Origin: SAR86 cluster bacterium AG-447-A08
GTDB lineage: Bacteria; Pseudomonadota; Gammaproteobacteria; Magnimaribacterales; Magnimaribacteraceae
Assembly (NCBI GenBank): GCA_003212335.1
Contig: QCQA01000001.1
Span: forward strand, 224,177-288,176
Length of the DNA stretch: 64,000 nt
Direction: 5' to 3'
Shown piece by piece: positions 36,849 to 46,979 of the stretch. A model generated the notes under the pieces. That model was not told the DNA's origin. It searched no databases and saw only the letters and a list, made by a program, of their open reading frames with translations. Every line of letters starts with the position of its first letter. Within the stretch, counting starts at the first letter, position 1. The position numbers and the translations under genes are program-made.

Positions 36849-36935
36849 GCCCAGGTGGTGGAATTGGTAGACACAAGGGACTTAAAATCCCTCGAAGGAA
36901 ACTTCGTGCCGGTTCGAGTCCGGCCCTGGGCACCA
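36849..36935 (+). tRNA. tRNA-Leu (TAA)
   Basis: 87 bases including encoded CCA, class II with a long variable arm (CTCGAAGGAAACTTCG region). Anticodon loop CTTAAAA gives TAA at 36883-36885. T-arm GGTTCGAGTCC. Acceptor GCCCAGG pairs with CCTGGGC. The ugd ATG follows only 12 bases later, so tRNA and ugd may share a transcript. Confidence 0.97.
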
Positions 36936-36947
36936 TGAAATTATAAA

Positions 36948-38270
36948 ATGAAAATAACAATTTTTGGAACAGGTTACGTAGGCTTAATAACAGGGGCTTG
37001 TTTCGCAAATGTTGGTCATGATGTTATGTGCATAGACATCGATAAACCAAGAATTGCAAGTCTTAATAAAGGCAAGATCCCAATTTATGAGCCAGGACTG
37101 GAAGATATCATTAAGAAGAATGTTGATAGGAGCTCTCTAGTATTTTCTTCTTCTATTGAAGCAGGAGTTGAGCACGGAGAAATTTGTTTTATTGCTGTTG
37201 GTACGCCCTCTAACGAGGATGGTACGGTAAATATGGAATATGTTTTCGAACTAGCAAAAAAAATTGGTATGTCAATTAATGAGTATAAGATCATTGTTAA
37301 TAAATCTACTGTACCGGTGGGCTCTGCTGAAAAAACTAAGGAAATTATTTCAAAGGAATTAAAGAAAAGAAATAAACAGATAGAGTTTGATGTTTGTTCC
37401 AATCCAGAATTTTTAAAAGAAGGTAATGCTATTCAAGATTTTATAAAACCGGAAAGAATAATCATCGGTTGCGAAAATGACAAAACCCAAATTCTCATGA
37501 GCCAATGTTACGCTTCTTTTAATCGACAGAAGGATAAAATTATTTATATGGATATAAAGTCTGCTGAGCTAACGAAATATGCTGCTAACGCAATGTTGGC
37601 AACAAAAATAAGTTTTATGAATGAAATGAGTAGATTATCAGAAAGGCTAGGTGCAGACATTGAAAAGGTGAGGTTAGGTATTGGATCAGACAGCAGAATT
37701 GGATATCAGTTTATCTATCCTGGGTGTGGTTACGGAGGCTCATGTTTTCCAAAAGATGTTAGAGGAGCCATTAAGACGGCTGAAGGCGTTGGCTATGATA
37801 TGGAAATACTGAGAGCTGTAGATAGCGTTAATAACAAGCAGAAGGAAGTTCTATTTGAAAAGCTAATGAAAAATTTCAATGACAACATACAGGGGAAAAA
37901 AATCTCCTTATGGGGTTTATCTTTCAAACCTGGAACTGATGATCTTCGTGAAGCACCAAGCCTTAAATTAATCGATTCAATTCTTAAAGCTGGCGGAGAA
38001 GTTTACGCTCATGACCCCGAAGCTGCAGAAGAATGTAAGAAACTTTACTCTAACAATGTGAATTTCAATATAGAAGACGATCATTATGCTTGTTTACAAA
38101 ATTCTGAAGTGTTGATCATATGTACTGAGTGGAAAATTTATAGACAAGTAAATCTCAAGAAGTTAAAGGCGTTGATGGATCAACATACAATAATTGATGG
38201 AAGAAATATTTTTGATAAGGAATTAATGTTTAAAGAAAATATTTCTTACATATCAATTGGGAGAGACTAA
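36948..38270 (+). CDS. ugd: UDP-glucose 6-dehydrogenase
   Basis: 440 residues. N-terminal NAD loop G-T-G-Y-V-G, then the catalytic Cys266 in G-Y-G-G-S-C-F-P-K-D. The central R-I-G-Y-Q-F and the C-terminal G-L-S-F-K-P-G-T-D-D-L-R complete the family pattern. It oxidises UDP-glucose to UDP-glucuronate, the substrate for the 4-epimerase at 41628-42629. It converges on rfbD with one base between stops. Confidence 0.95.
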   Translation: MKITIFGTGYVGLITGACFANVGHDVMCIDIDKPRIASLNKGKIPIYEPGLEDIIKKNVDRSSLVFSSSIEAGVEHGEICFIAVGTPSNEDGTVNMEYVFELAKKIGMSINEYKIIVNKSTVPVGSAEKTKEIISKELKKRNKQIEFDVCSNPEFLKEGNAIQDFIKPERIIIGCENDKTQILMSQCYASFNRQKDKIIYMDIKSAELTKYAANAMLATKISFMNEMSRLSERLGADIEKVRLGIGSDSRIGYQFIYPGCGYGGSCFPKDVRGAIKTAEGVGYDMEILRAVDSVNNKQKEVLFEKLMKNFNDNIQGKKISLWGLSFKPGTDDLREAPSLKLIDSILKAGGEVYAHDPEAAEECKKLYSNNVNFNIEDDHYACLQNSEVLIICTEWKIYRQVNLKKLKALMDQHTIIDGRNIFDKELMFKENISYISIGRD

Positions 38271-38271
38271 G

Positions 38272-39147
38272 CTATTTTTCAATCCTTTCCAATGTGGTCT
38301 TAATTCCTTTCCTCCAATCGGAAGGTCTCACCTTAAAAGTTGAATAAAAAAGAGATGAATCTAGCCTAGAATTTCTGGGTCTTTCTGCAAGACTGACGAA
38401 GTCTTCAGAGTCTACTCTTTCTATAGCAGGTAATTGTTTAATAATTTTTCTTTTAAAGGCTTCCTTAAAAATCTCTTCTGCAAATATATCCCAAGAGCAA
38501 GAACTAGATCCCCCAAAATGGTACAGACCCGTCCTTTTTTCTGTTTTTGATAACGGGACTGCAGAAAAAATTGCAAAAGCTAGATCTTGTGCATAAGTAG
38601 GACAACCAAACTGATCAGAAACAATTCTCAGCGAGTTATTTTTCTGAGCTAACATTAACATGGTTCTAAGGAAATTATTTCCGTATTCGGAGAATAGCCA
38701 TGAAGTCCTTATGATTATATATTCGCAATCTGATTCTATTACTGCATTTTCTCCTGATAATTTAGATTTTCCATATGCTGTAGAGGGATTAGGAAATGTT
38801 GATTCTTTGAAATAATCTGTTCCCTTTCCATCAAAGACATAGTCTGTAGAAATATGAACTAAATAGATCGAGTACTTTTTACAAATTTTTGCTAGACCCT
38901 TAACTCCTTCAGAATTAATTGCAAAAGCCTCTTTCTCATATTTTTCAGCCCTATCCACTGCAGTAAAAGCCGAGCAATTAATTATAATCTCCGGGTTATA
39001 TTTGAGAATATTTTCTTCTATTAGAGAGGAGTTTGTAATATCAAGGTCATTCCTAGAAGTAAAATAAACTTCATGAGAAAATCTAGTAGACGTATCTCTG
39101 AGGCACTTTGCTAATTGTCCTTCTTTACCAATTACCAGGATTCTCAT
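38272..39147 (-). CDS. rfbD: dTDP-4-dehydrorhamnose reductase
   Basis: 291 residues. Rossmann start I-L-V-I-G-K-E-G-Q-L-A, N-C-S-A-F-T-A-V-D-R-A-E, S-T-D-Y-V-F-D-G and Y-G-K-S-K are typical RmlD features. Last step of dTDP-L-rhamnose synthesis. Its start overlaps the rfbC stop by four bases, and it is the end of the rfbB-A-C-D series. Confidence 0.96.
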   Translation of the reverse strand: MRILVIGKEGQLAKCLRDTSTRFSHEVYFTSRNDLDITNSSLIEENILKYNPEIIINCSAFTAVDRAEKYEKEAFAINSEGVKGLAKICKKYSIYLVHISTDYVFDGKGTDYFKESTFPNPSTAYGKSKLSGENAVIESDCEYIIIRTSWLFSEYGNNFLRTMLMLAQKNNSLRIVSDQFGCPTYAQDLAFAIFSAVPLSKTEKRTGLYHFGGSSSCSWDIFAEEIFKEAFKRKIIKQLPAIERVDSEDFVSLAERPRNSRLDSSLFYSTFKVRPSDWRKGIKTTLERIEK

Positions 39148-39680
39148 TCCAAGAACTCTTTAAATAAGATACCTTTTGAATCTTTTGCTGAAACGAATGG
39201 ATTCATATTCTCCCATGGAATATTAATGGTTGGATCATTCCACAAGATTGTTAATTCGTCAGCTGGATCGTAATAATCTGTAACTTTATATTCAAAATCT
39301 ACAACTTCTGAAAGTACCAAGAAACCGTGAGCAAAACCCGGAGGTATCCACAATTGTCTTTTATTTGTTTCGGATAATATTACAGACTCGTAATTTCCAA
39401 ATGTACTAGAGTCGATTCTCATATCTACGGCTACATCTTGCACTTGACCTCTTACCACTCTTACAAGTTTTCCTTGAGGATTTTTGACTTGTAAATGCAG
39501 ACCTCTTAGAACATTTTTATAAGATCTTGAAAAATTATCCTGTACAAAATCGTAATCTATTCCTGCATGTTCCAAATATTTTTCCTTTTGATAGGTTTCT
39601 AAAAAGAATCCTCGCTCGTCTTCAAATATTTTAGGCTCCAGAAGATAACAATCTTTTAGTTTAGTTTCTGAAATTTTCAT
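39144..39680 (-). CDS. rfbC: dTDP-4-dehydrorhamnose 3,5-epimerase
   Basis: 178 residues, standard. F-x-D-x-R-G-F-F-x-E-x-Y, R-G-L-H-L-Q and F-A-H-G-F are the cupin motifs with the catalytic His. It epimerises the 4-keto sugar between RfbB and RfbD. It starts one base after rfbA. Confidence 0.97.
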   Translation of the reverse strand: MKISETKLKDCYLLEPKIFEDERGFFLETYQKEKYLEHAGIDYDFVQDNFSRSYKNVLRGLHLQVKNPQGKLVRVVRGQVQDVAVDMRIDSSTFGNYESVILSETNKRQLWIPPGFAHGFLVLSEVVDFEYKVTDYYDPADELTILWNDPTINIPWENMNPFVSAKDSKGILFKEFLE

Positions 39681-39681
39681 C

Positions 39682-40557
39682 TTAATCTTGGTTTAAAAGC
39701 CGAAACAAGTATTGTCCATAATCAGTACTTCTTAAACTTTCTGCGCTCTTTAATACATTCTTTTCGTTTATCCAACCTTTAGAAAAAGCTATTTCTTCTA
39801 AGCATGCCACCTTTAGGTCTTGACGTTGTTCTATTGTTTGAACGAAATGTCCCGCTTCAAGCAAAGAATCATGAGTTCCTGTATCTAACCAAGCAAAACC
39901 TCTTCCAAGAGTTTCGAGATTCAATGTGCCTGCATCTAAATAAGCATTATTAATTGATGTTATTTCAAGCTCACCTCTTTGCGAAGGTTCGATACTTTCG
40001 GCAAGCGAAACAACATCCTGATCATAAAAATACAAGCCTGTAACCGCATAATTTGATTTAGGCTCTAAAGGTTTCTCTTCTATAGAGACTATAGAACCAT
40101 TATCATCAAATCCAATCACTCCAAAATTTTGAGGGTCACTAACATGATAACCAAAGATAGTTGCTCCATTTTGTCTTTGCGTAGCTTTTTGAAGCTTGTC
40201 TGAAAAGTGTTGACCATAAAATATATTATCGCCAAGAATTAAAGCAACATTAAAATCTTGGATAAAGTCTTTTGCAATAATAAAGGCTTGAGCTATCCCT
40301 TCAGGCTTATTTTGAATTAGGTAGGTAAAATTAATACCAAAGCTAGATCCGTCTCCAAGTAACTTTTTATAAGAAGGATAATCATCAGGAGTAGAGATAA
40401 TTGCAATATCTCTAATATCTGCAAGCATTAGTACTGAAATAGGGTAGTAAATCATTGGCTTGTTATAAATTGGGAGCAATTGTTTAGATAAACCCTTTGT
40501 TATTGGAAAAAGTCTAGTGCCTGTACCACCAGCTAGGACTATACCTTTGTATTTCAT
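39682..40557 (-). CDS. rfbA: Glucose-1-phosphate thymidylyltransferase
   Basis: 291 residues. G-G-T-G-T-R-L-F-P-I-T, K-Q-L-L-P-I-Y-N-K-P-M-I-Y-Y-P and L-G-D-N-I-F-Y-G are the nucleotidyl-transferase hallmarks. It makes dTDP-glucose, the first committed step to dTDP-rhamnose. Inner gene of the rfb operon. Confidence 0.98.
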   Translation of the reverse strand: MKYKGIVLAGGTGTRLFPITKGLSKQLLPIYNKPMIYYPISVLMLADIRDIAIISTPDDYPSYKKLLGDGSSFGINFTYLIQNKPEGIAQAFIIAKDFIQDFNVALILGDNIFYGQHFSDKLQKATQRQNGATIFGYHVSDPQNFGVIGFDDNGSIVSIEEKPLEPKSNYAVTGLYFYDQDVVSLAESIEPSQRGELEITSINNAYLDAGTLNLETLGRGFAWLDTGTHDSLLEAGHFVQTIEQRQDLKVACLEEIAFSKGWINEKNVLKSAESLRSTDYGQYLFRLLNQD

Positions 40558-40563
40558 ATATTT

Positions 40564-41607
40564 TTAATTAGATTTATAGTCTCCAGAAAATATTCTTTTC
40601 CACCAGTTTTGGTGCTGCAAGTACCACAGAACAGTCTCGTGAATACCTGATTTGAAATTTTTCTTTGGAGTCCAGCTTAATTCTCTTTTTATTTTACTAT
40701 TATTGATTGCATAACGCTTATCATGACCTGGTCTATCTTCAACAAAATCAATCAAATCTTTATGTGAACCTCTGTGATCAAGATTGGATGGGTTAAATTC
40801 ATCCAATAAATCACAAATTTGGTTTACAACATCAATATTTTTTATTTCGTTACCACCACCAACATTATAAGTCTGTCCTATTGTCCCCTCTTCTAAAACA
40901 TTTAAAAGCGCTTCTACATGATCATCTACGTACAACCAGTCTCTAATCTGTTCACCATTTCCGTATATAGGAATAGATTTCCCTTGAATAGCAGATATTA
41001 TTGTATTTGGAATTAGTTTTTCTGGAAATTGAAAAGGTCCGTAATTATTAGAACAATTTGTAATTAAGATTGGTAGTCCGTAAGTCCTATACCAAGCTCT
41101 CACAAGATGATCCGAACTTGCCTTGCTAGACGAATAAGGAGAACTAGGGGCATATTTATGCTCTTCGTTGAAAGGCTCTTCATTAATTGTAAGATCTCCA
41201 TAAACTTCGTCAGTTGATACATGGAGAAATTTGAAATCTTTCTTTTCTTTTCTGCGACTATTTAAAAAGTCTCTAACAACTTCAAGTAAAGTAAAGGTGC
41301 CTAATATATTTGTACGAATAAAGTTTTCAGGGCCTCCAATAGACTTATCAACATGACTCTCTGCAGCTAAATGGATAATACAATCCGGTCTGTAATGATC
41401 GAAAATTTCTCTTATTTCGTCCCTAGAACAAATATCGACTTTATGAAAATGATATTTATGTTCAAGGTTTTTAAAAGTCAAAGAATCTAAGTTGCCAGCA
41501 TAAGTTAGCTTATCAATATTGATAACAGTATGCTTATCCTGCTGGACCAACTTTCTCACTAAAGCACTGCCGATGAATCCTGCACCACCCGTTATTAATA
41601 TTTTCAT
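40564..41607 (-). CDS. rfbB: dTDP-glucose 4,6-dehydratase
   Basis: 347 residues. G-G-A-G-F-I-G-S, H-L-A-A-E-S-H-V-D, S-T-D-E-V-Y-G-D and the catalytic Y-S-S-S-K are intact, as is the signature N-N-Y-G-P-F-Q-F-P-E-K-L-I-P. It makes dTDP-4-keto-6-deoxyglucose. First of the four consecutive rhamnose genes. Confidence 0.97.
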   Translation of the reverse strand: MKILITGGAGFIGSALVRKLVQQDKHTVINIDKLTYAGNLDSLTFKNLEHKYHFHKVDICSRDEIREIFDHYRPDCIIHLAAESHVDKSIGGPENFIRTNILGTFTLLEVVRDFLNSRRKEKKDFKFLHVSTDEVYGDLTINEEPFNEEHKYAPSSPYSSSKASSDHLVRAWYRTYGLPILITNCSNNYGPFQFPEKLIPNTIISAIQGKSIPIYGNGEQIRDWLYVDDHVEALLNVLEEGTIGQTYNVGGGNEIKNIDVVNQICDLLDEFNPSNLDHRGSHKDLIDFVEDRPGHDKRYAINNSKIKRELSWTPKKNFKSGIHETVLWYLQHQNWWKRIFSGDYKSN

Positions 41608-41627
41608 GAATTAAATAAACTAGCTTT

Positions 41628-42629
41628 TTAATAATTGTAATAATCTCTAAACCAAGTGACGAATTCTTTTACTCCAGCTGAAACGGAATGTTTTGGAGTA
41701 TAACCCGTCTTTTCAAATAACTCTGAGATATCTGCATGAGTACTCTCTACGTCGCCCAATTGCATTGGCTTAAAGTCAATTTTTGCTTTTATACCTAAAT
41801 TATCTTCAATTATTTCAATAAATTCCATCAATCCAATAGGGTTTCCTGCACCGATATTGAATATAGAATAGGGAGCCCTACTCTCATCACTCAATAGAAT
41901 TGATTCATTTTTTTTAGTTTCTGGTGGCATTTGTTGTATGCGATAAATTCCCTCGATAATATCATCAATATAAGTGAAGTCTCTCTTCATATTTCCATTG
42001 TTGTTAACTGAAATTTCTTTCCCCTTCAAGATAGAATCAGTAAATATAAATAATGCCATATCTGGCCTTCCCCATGGGCCATAAACTGTAAAAAACCTTA
42101 GCCCCGTAGTTGGAATTCCGAAAAGATGGGAGTAAGAATGAGCCATCATCTCATTTGATTTTTTTGTTGCAGCATACAACGAAGCGGGATGATCAGTTGA
42201 ATGTTTTGAAGAAAACGGAAATTGATTATTTAAACCATATACAGAACTTGATGAAGCATAGACAAGATGCTCGATATTATTAGATTTACTCGCTTCTAAA
42301 ATATTTAAAAATCCTTCTATGTTGGAATAAACATAAGTGTGCGGACTCTCTAATGAATACCTTACACCTGCTTGAGCTGCTAAATGTATGACTCTCTGAA
42401 ACTTACCTACTTCAAAAACTTTGAAGAGATCTTTAGAATTACATATATCGATTTTCTGAAAATTGAAATTATCAAAACTCTTTAGTTGAGAAAGTCGACT
42501 TTGCTTTAGTGATGGATCATAGTACTCATTAATGTTATCGATTCCGGTGACAGAAAATCCCTCAGAGCAGAGTCTTTTAGTTAGGTGATATCCTATAAAT
42601 CCAGCTGACCCAGTTACTAAAATATTCAT
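41628..42629 (-). CDS. NAD-dependent epimerase, UDP-glucuronate 4-epimerase-like
   Basis: 333 residues. G-S-A-G-F-I-G-Y-H, H-L-A-A-Q-A-G-V-R-Y-S, the catalytic S-S-S-S-V-Y-G and Y-A-A-T-K-K-S-N-E, and F-F-T-V-Y-G-P-W-G-R-P-D-M-A are diagnostic of the GalE-like group that acts on UDP-glucuronate (CapI/LspL). The substrate is available from Ugd encoded 5 kb away. It would give UDP-galacturonate. TviC-like use of UDP-HexNAcA is a possible alternative because a TviB-like gene is nearby. Confidence 0.88.
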   Translation of the reverse strand: MNILVTGSAGFIGYHLTKRLCSEGFSVTGIDNINEYYDPSLKQSRLSQLKSFDNFNFQKIDICNSKDLFKVFEVGKFQRVIHLAAQAGVRYSLESPHTYVYSNIEGFLNILEASKSNNIEHLVYASSSSVYGLNNQFPFSSKHSTDHPASLYAATKKSNEMMAHSYSHLFGIPTTGLRFFTVYGPWGRPDMALFIFTDSILKGKEISVNNNGNMKRDFTYIDDIIEGIYRIQQMPPETKKNESILLSDESRAPYSIFNIGAGNPIGLMEFIEIIEDNLGIKAKIDFKPMQLGDVESTHADISELFEKTGYTPKHSVSAGVKEFVTWFRDYYNY

Positions 42630-42632
42630 AAA

Positions 42633-43757
42633 CTATAGTATATTCATTTCTTTAAGAAGGACTTCATTAACCTTGTGAACATCATATTTTTCAATGCAAA
42701 TTCTTTTAGACTTTCTGCCAAGCTTACTTCTTATTTCTTTATTTACAAATTCTTCCATCTTGGATTTTGTATCTTCTATATTTTTAACTTTAGCTAAAAA
42801 ACCATTTTCTCCAGATATGACTGTTTCTCTACATCCTGATGTATCAGTTGTTAAGATTGGCCGACCCATAGACATCGCTTCTAAGACACTTCTTGGTGTA
42901 CCTTCATTATATGAAAGTAAAACGTATACGCTACATAAGTCTATTGCTTGGCGTATATCTTTATAAAATCCTAAATACTCTACTCCATATTTTAAGTTCC
43001 ACTCTTTTATTTCATTCAAGGGGATTGAGTCATCATGTTTATCTTCGGAACCAACAATGTAAGCCTTTGAATTTGGATAATCTTTGCTAAATTCCTTGTA
43101 AGCTTCAGCAAACTCTCTGAGTCCCTTTGATTCAATTAACCGTGCAGCAGTTAAGAATACTAACCCTTCAGGCAGAGGAGTTTCTTTGAAGAAGTCTAAA
43201 TTTACTCCAGAGCCATTAATTATTCGTACTTGAGTATCTTTCACCAATTTATAGTACTTAAACAATCTAACATCATCAGAATTTTGAAAAAAAACTTTTT
43301 TATTTCTAATTAAAGCAAGCTTAAAGATTATGATTGCTAATAACCTCCTAACTCTATGCTTAAAGGCATTATCATGAAAAATATGCCCCGTTCCTGTAAT
43401 CATACAAAAAATTTTTTTTACGCCTGCAAAATATCCAGCTATTGAGGCCAATACAACTGCTTTATGGTTATAGCTAAAAATTAAATCTGGGCTTATTTCA
43501 ATAGTTTTCTTATAGAGCTTATAGCAACTACTTACCAGCTCAATGGGATTACTTCCCTTTCTTTCAAAAGGTAATTTTATGAAAGAGATATTATTTTTAT
43601 CTAACTTTTTTAATTCTGAAGACGAAATTTCGGGGGCAATGGCAATTACACGGAAGCCCAGCTCTATGAAGGACTTAAGAAAATCTAATCTAAAGTTAGT
43701 AATGGTATTTCCATCAGCAGATACAACTAATAGTGTTTTTTTGTTATTTTTTTTCAA
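42633..43757 (-). CDS. Glycosyltransferase, GT4 family
   Basis: 374 residues with GT-B architecture. The C-terminal domain has L-T-A-A-R-L-I-E-S-K-G, a G-F-Y-K-D loop, and the retaining E-x7-E type region S-Y-N-E-G-T-P-R-S-V-L-E-A. It has no transmembrane anchor apart from a hydrophobic stretch near 120-145, likely a membrane-contact patch. Adds a sugar to the lipid-linked repeat unit; donor and acceptor unknown. Adjacent to the TviB-like stop (no gap). Confidence 0.9.
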   Translation of the reverse strand: MKKNNKKTLLVVSADGNTITNFRLDFLKSFIELGFRVIAIAPEISSSELKKLDKNNISFIKLPFERKGSNPIELVSSCYKLYKKTIEISPDLIFSYNHKAVVLASIAGYFAGVKKIFCMITGTGHIFHDNAFKHRVRRLLAIIIFKLALIRNKKVFFQNSDDVRLFKYYKLVKDTQVRIINGSGVNLDFFKETPLPEGLVFLTAARLIESKGLREFAEAYKEFSKDYPNSKAYIVGSEDKHDDSIPLNEIKEWNLKYGVEYLGFYKDIRQAIDLCSVYVLLSYNEGTPRSVLEAMSMGRPILTTDTSGCRETVISGENGFLAKVKNIEDTKSKMEEFVNKEIRSKLGRKSKRICIEKYDVHKVNEVLLKEMNIL

Positions 43758-45029
43758 TTAAAGCTTCCAAACTTTTACAGAACTTTGAATAAGATCTTTA
43801 ACAACGACATTTTTGAGATCATAGATTATGCCTTTCGGTTTCGTAATTTCCATTAAGTCTTGTGAAGTTAATTCTAGGTATTGTTTATGGTTATTAGCAA
43901 TTATAGTAATATCGGCTTTAGGAAGATCATTAAAATCTTTGTTTACAAGATTATTTTTTAACTTTAATTCCTCAGAAACAACACAAGGATCAGTCACATG
44001 TATGACTTTTACTTTAGGTTGTAACAGGTTAAATATTTCAAGAGGTTTGGAATTTCTGATATCAGGGCAGTTTTCTTTAAAAGTGATACCCAATAAGTTC
44101 ACAACCATTTCTTCAAGTGGCACTCCCATTTCTCTAACCTGTTTCTCAATAGTGTTCACTATGAACACAGGCATTGAATCATTAATTTTTCTTCCAGAGA
44201 GAATGACCTCCGGATTAAACCCTACTTCTTTAGCTTTGTGAGTTAGATAATATGGATCTACACCCACACAATGACCCCCCACAAGACCTGGCTTAAAGTC
44301 TAGAAAATTCCACTTTGTAGAAGCCGCCTCTAGAACTTCGTTTGTTTCTATATCTAAATCTTTGAATAGCATAGCAAGCTCATTTATTAATGCGATATTT
44401 AAATCCCTTTGTGTATTTTCAATCACTTTTGCAGCTTCAGCAGTTTTGATATCCTTAGCTCGGAAGGTACCAGCTTCTACAACTGATCTATATACATTAT
44501 CAATAATATCTAGCGCTTTTTCGTTAGATGCTGAAACTATCTTTTTAATATTTTTAAAAGTATGTGATTTATCTCCGGGATTTATTCTTTCCGGACTATA
44601 TCCAAGTGAAAAATCTGTATTGAGTTTTAACCCTGAACCCTTTTCTAGAATAGGAAGACAAACTTCCTCCGTAGCACCAGGATAAACTGTTGACTCGTAA
44701 ACAACTATATTGCCAACGGATAAATATCTTGAAACTGTTCTACTTGCTTGCTCTAAAAGGCTTAAATCAGGATTGTTATCTGAGTCTATAGGAGTAGGAA
44801 CAGCAATAATGTAAAAGTCGATATTCTTTAAATCTTGTTCATCGGCTGTATAGTGCAAGGTACCTTGTAATAGATCATCTTGAGTGACCTCTCCTGAAAT
44901 ATCTTTTCCAAGCTTTAACTCCTCGAGTCTTTTTTTATCTATGTCGAAAGCGACTACGTTTTGTAACTTACTTAAAGCAGATGCTACCTGGAGCCCAACA
45001 TATCCTAAACCTATAACTGCTATATTCAT
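43758..45029 (-). CDS. UDP-HexNAc 6-dehydrogenase, TviB/WbpO-like
   Basis: 423 residues from ATG at 45029, chosen because G-L-G-Y-V-G follows at once; a TTG start 11 codons upstream would run into asnB. The NAD loop, the catalytic Cys254 in G-G-H-C-V-G-V-D-P-Y, and T-P-I-D are seen. These enzymes oxidise UDP-GlcNAc or UDP-GalNAc to the uronic acid, the first step to Vi antigen-type sugars. With two AsnB-like amidotransferases in the locus, an amidated HexNAcA is a plausible end product. Confidence 0.9.
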   Translation of the reverse strand: MNIAVIGLGYVGLQVASALSKLQNVVAFDIDKKRLEELKLGKDISGEVTQDDLLQGTLHYTADEQDLKNIDFYIIAVPTPIDSDNNPDLSLLEQASRTVSRYLSVGNIVVYESTVYPGATEEVCLPILEKGSGLKLNTDFSLGYSPERINPGDKSHTFKNIKKIVSASNEKALDIIDNVYRSVVEAGTFRAKDIKTAEAAKVIENTQRDLNIALINELAMLFKDLDIETNEVLEAASTKWNFLDFKPGLVGGHCVGVDPYYLTHKAKEVGFNPEVILSGRKINDSMPVFIVNTIEKQVREMGVPLEEMVVNLLGITFKENCPDIRNSKPLEIFNLLQPKVKVIHVTDPCVVSEELKLKNNLVNKDFNDLPKADITIIANNHKQYLELTSQDLMEITKPKGIIYDLKNVVVKDLIQSSVKVWKL

Positions 45030-45048
45030 TTTATTATAAGAATTAAAT

Positions 45049-46977
45049 TTAAAGATTCTCAACCCATAGCTGAAACATTAGTATGTTCCATAGAATCGGG
45101 CCTGCATTGATTTCACCTTTTTTATGTTTCTTCCAAATTGGAATTATGTTGTCATAATCTAAATAACCTTTGTCTATTATAGATTCTCTATCCAATAAGT
45201 CTTCAGACCATGATCTTAAGGGTCCTCTTAACCATGAGTCTAAAGGAATTGAAAAACCCATCTTTGGACCTTGAATAGAATTTTCTGGTAAATATTTTTT
45301 TAGTACCTCTCTCAAGATATATTTCGTAGTAGAGCCCCTGATTTTCAGATTATGAGGCAGTTTCCAGGCAAACTCAGAAATTCTTGGATCTAAAAATGGA
45401 ACCCTACTTTCTAGAGAAACATTCATTGACGCCCTATCTAGCTTGACCAATATATCATCCGGTAAATATTCCAAAGCATCATAAATCATCAACCTCTCAA
45501 AGTCTTCACAAGTATCAAGATCTTGAGCAAGTTTTAATCTACGTGGAAAATTTGTTGTCTTATCCTTTAAGAAATTTGAAGGATGGAGAGTTTGAGAAGT
45601 TAACTTGTCATAATATGAATCTAGGGAATTAGATTCTAAAATATCAGCAAATTTATAGAGTTTTTGGCTGCCATAGCTAAAATTCTTTGCATAACTAGGA
45701 AAAAAAGAAAATAGCCTCTCTGCTTGTTTTGCAGATATTTTAGACATAACTTTAGAAAGTTGTGACCTAACTGGATAAGGAATTGCTTTAATATAAGGCC
45801 ATACATTTTTAGCAAACCTGTATCGATTGTAACCAGAAAAGATTTCATCTCCTGCATCACCTGATAATGTTACTTTTACATCATTGGAAGCTAGTTTTGA
45901 AATTAAGTAAGTGGGTATTTGAGATGAATCAGCAAAAGGTTCATCGTAAATTCTATGAATATTTGGGACTACAGCCAAGAGATCATCTGCGGAAACAATA
46001 AGTTGGTTATGGTCAGTTCCTAAATACTGGGATATTAAATTAGCACTATAGCTTTCATCAAAATTTTTGTCTTCAAAACCGATTGTAAAAGTTTTTATCT
46101 TGTTAGAAGACTGAGATTGCATAATTGAGACTATAGCAGCCGAATCTATGCCCCCAGAAAGAAATGCCCCCAATGGAACATCTGATATCATTTGTTCTTT
46201 GACAACTTCGTTCAATAAAGAATCTAAAGACTTAACGGCTTGATCCTCCGAAAAGAATGGTTTTTCTGAGATACTTTCTCGTACTAGAGATTTTAAATCC
46301 CAATATTTGTATATTTCATAATCTACTTTATTAGTATCAAAGACTAAGTACGAACCTTGTTCTAATTTTGAAATCTTTCGAAATATAGAAGATGGCGAAG
46401 GGACATAACTGAATTTTAGAAAAGATGAGAGAGAGTCTCTATCTATTTCCTCATCAAAAGCAGGATGTCTCCTAAGGGACTTTAGCTCTGAGGCAAACAT
46501 GAAAGTATTATTGATTAAGCCGTAATATAGAGGCTTCTCACCATATCTATCTCTAGCTAGAGTTATTTTGCCAGACTGTTTATCCCAAAGAACAAATGCA
46601 AACATACCCCGAATCAAGGATAAAGACTTTTCTAAACCATAAACTGAAATGCATTCGATTAGTGTTTCTGTATCAGAAGTACCAGACCAATTGACTGATC
46701 GTAGATCTGCTCTAAGCTCTTTGTGATTATAAATTTCTCCATTAAAAATTATGACTAGATTACCATTCTTAGAAGTCATAGGTTGACTCCCATGCTCAGA
46801 TAGGTCAATGATTGATAATCTCTTGTGGCCAAGCCCTAACCCAGCGACTTCGTCAAACCAGATACCTTCTCCATCGGGCCCTCGATGAGACAAGGCATTA
46901 TTCATTTTGGTGAGGGTAGTCTTAAAGTACTCATCACTAGAATTTTTCCTATCATAAAAACCTGTTATGCCGCACAT
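45049..46977 (-). CDS. asnB: Asparagine synthase (glutamine-hydrolysing)-like amidotransferase 1
   Basis: 642 residues. Class II amidotransferase domain starts with the required Met-Cys2 (M-C-G-I-T-G-F), with H-R-G-P-D-G and G-E-I-Y-N following. The synthetase domain has the ATP loop F-L-S-G-G-I-D-S and F-x-D-x-x-P-F. The family makes asparagine, but copies inside O-antigen loci often amidate uronic acids of the glycan. Which applies cannot be told; no other asparagine synthetase is visible in the window except the copy at 61671-63557. The two proteins look about half identical by eye. Confidence 0.92.
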   Translation of the reverse strand: MCGITGFYDRKNSSDEYFKTTLTKMNNALSHRGPDGEGIWFDEVAGLGLGHKRLSIIDLSEHGSQPMTSKNGNLVIIFNGEIYNHKELRADLRSVNWSGTSDTETLIECISVYGLEKSLSLIRGMFAFVLWDKQSGKITLARDRYGEKPLYYGLINNTFMFASELKSLRRHPAFDEEIDRDSLSSFLKFSYVPSPSSIFRKISKLEQGSYLVFDTNKVDYEIYKYWDLKSLVRESISEKPFFSEDQAVKSLDSLLNEVVKEQMISDVPLGAFLSGGIDSAAIVSIMQSQSSNKIKTFTIGFEDKNFDESYSANLISQYLGTDHNQLIVSADDLLAVVPNIHRIYDEPFADSSQIPTYLISKLASNDVKVTLSGDAGDEIFSGYNRYRFAKNVWPYIKAIPYPVRSQLSKVMSKISAKQAERLFSFFPSYAKNFSYGSQKLYKFADILESNSLDSYYDKLTSQTLHPSNFLKDKTTNFPRRLKLAQDLDTCEDFERLMIYDALEYLPDDILVKLDRASMNVSLESRVPFLDPRISEFAWKLPHNLKIRGSTTKYILREVLKKYLPENSIQGPKMGFSIPLDSWLRGPLRSWSEDLLDRESIIDKGYLDYDNIIPIWKKHKKGEINAGPILWNILMFQLWVENL

Positions 46978-46979
46978 AT

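Noticed and set aside
38270..38272. Terminator between convergent ugd and rfbD
   Set aside because: Only one base separates the stops and no stem with T-run is visible nearby.
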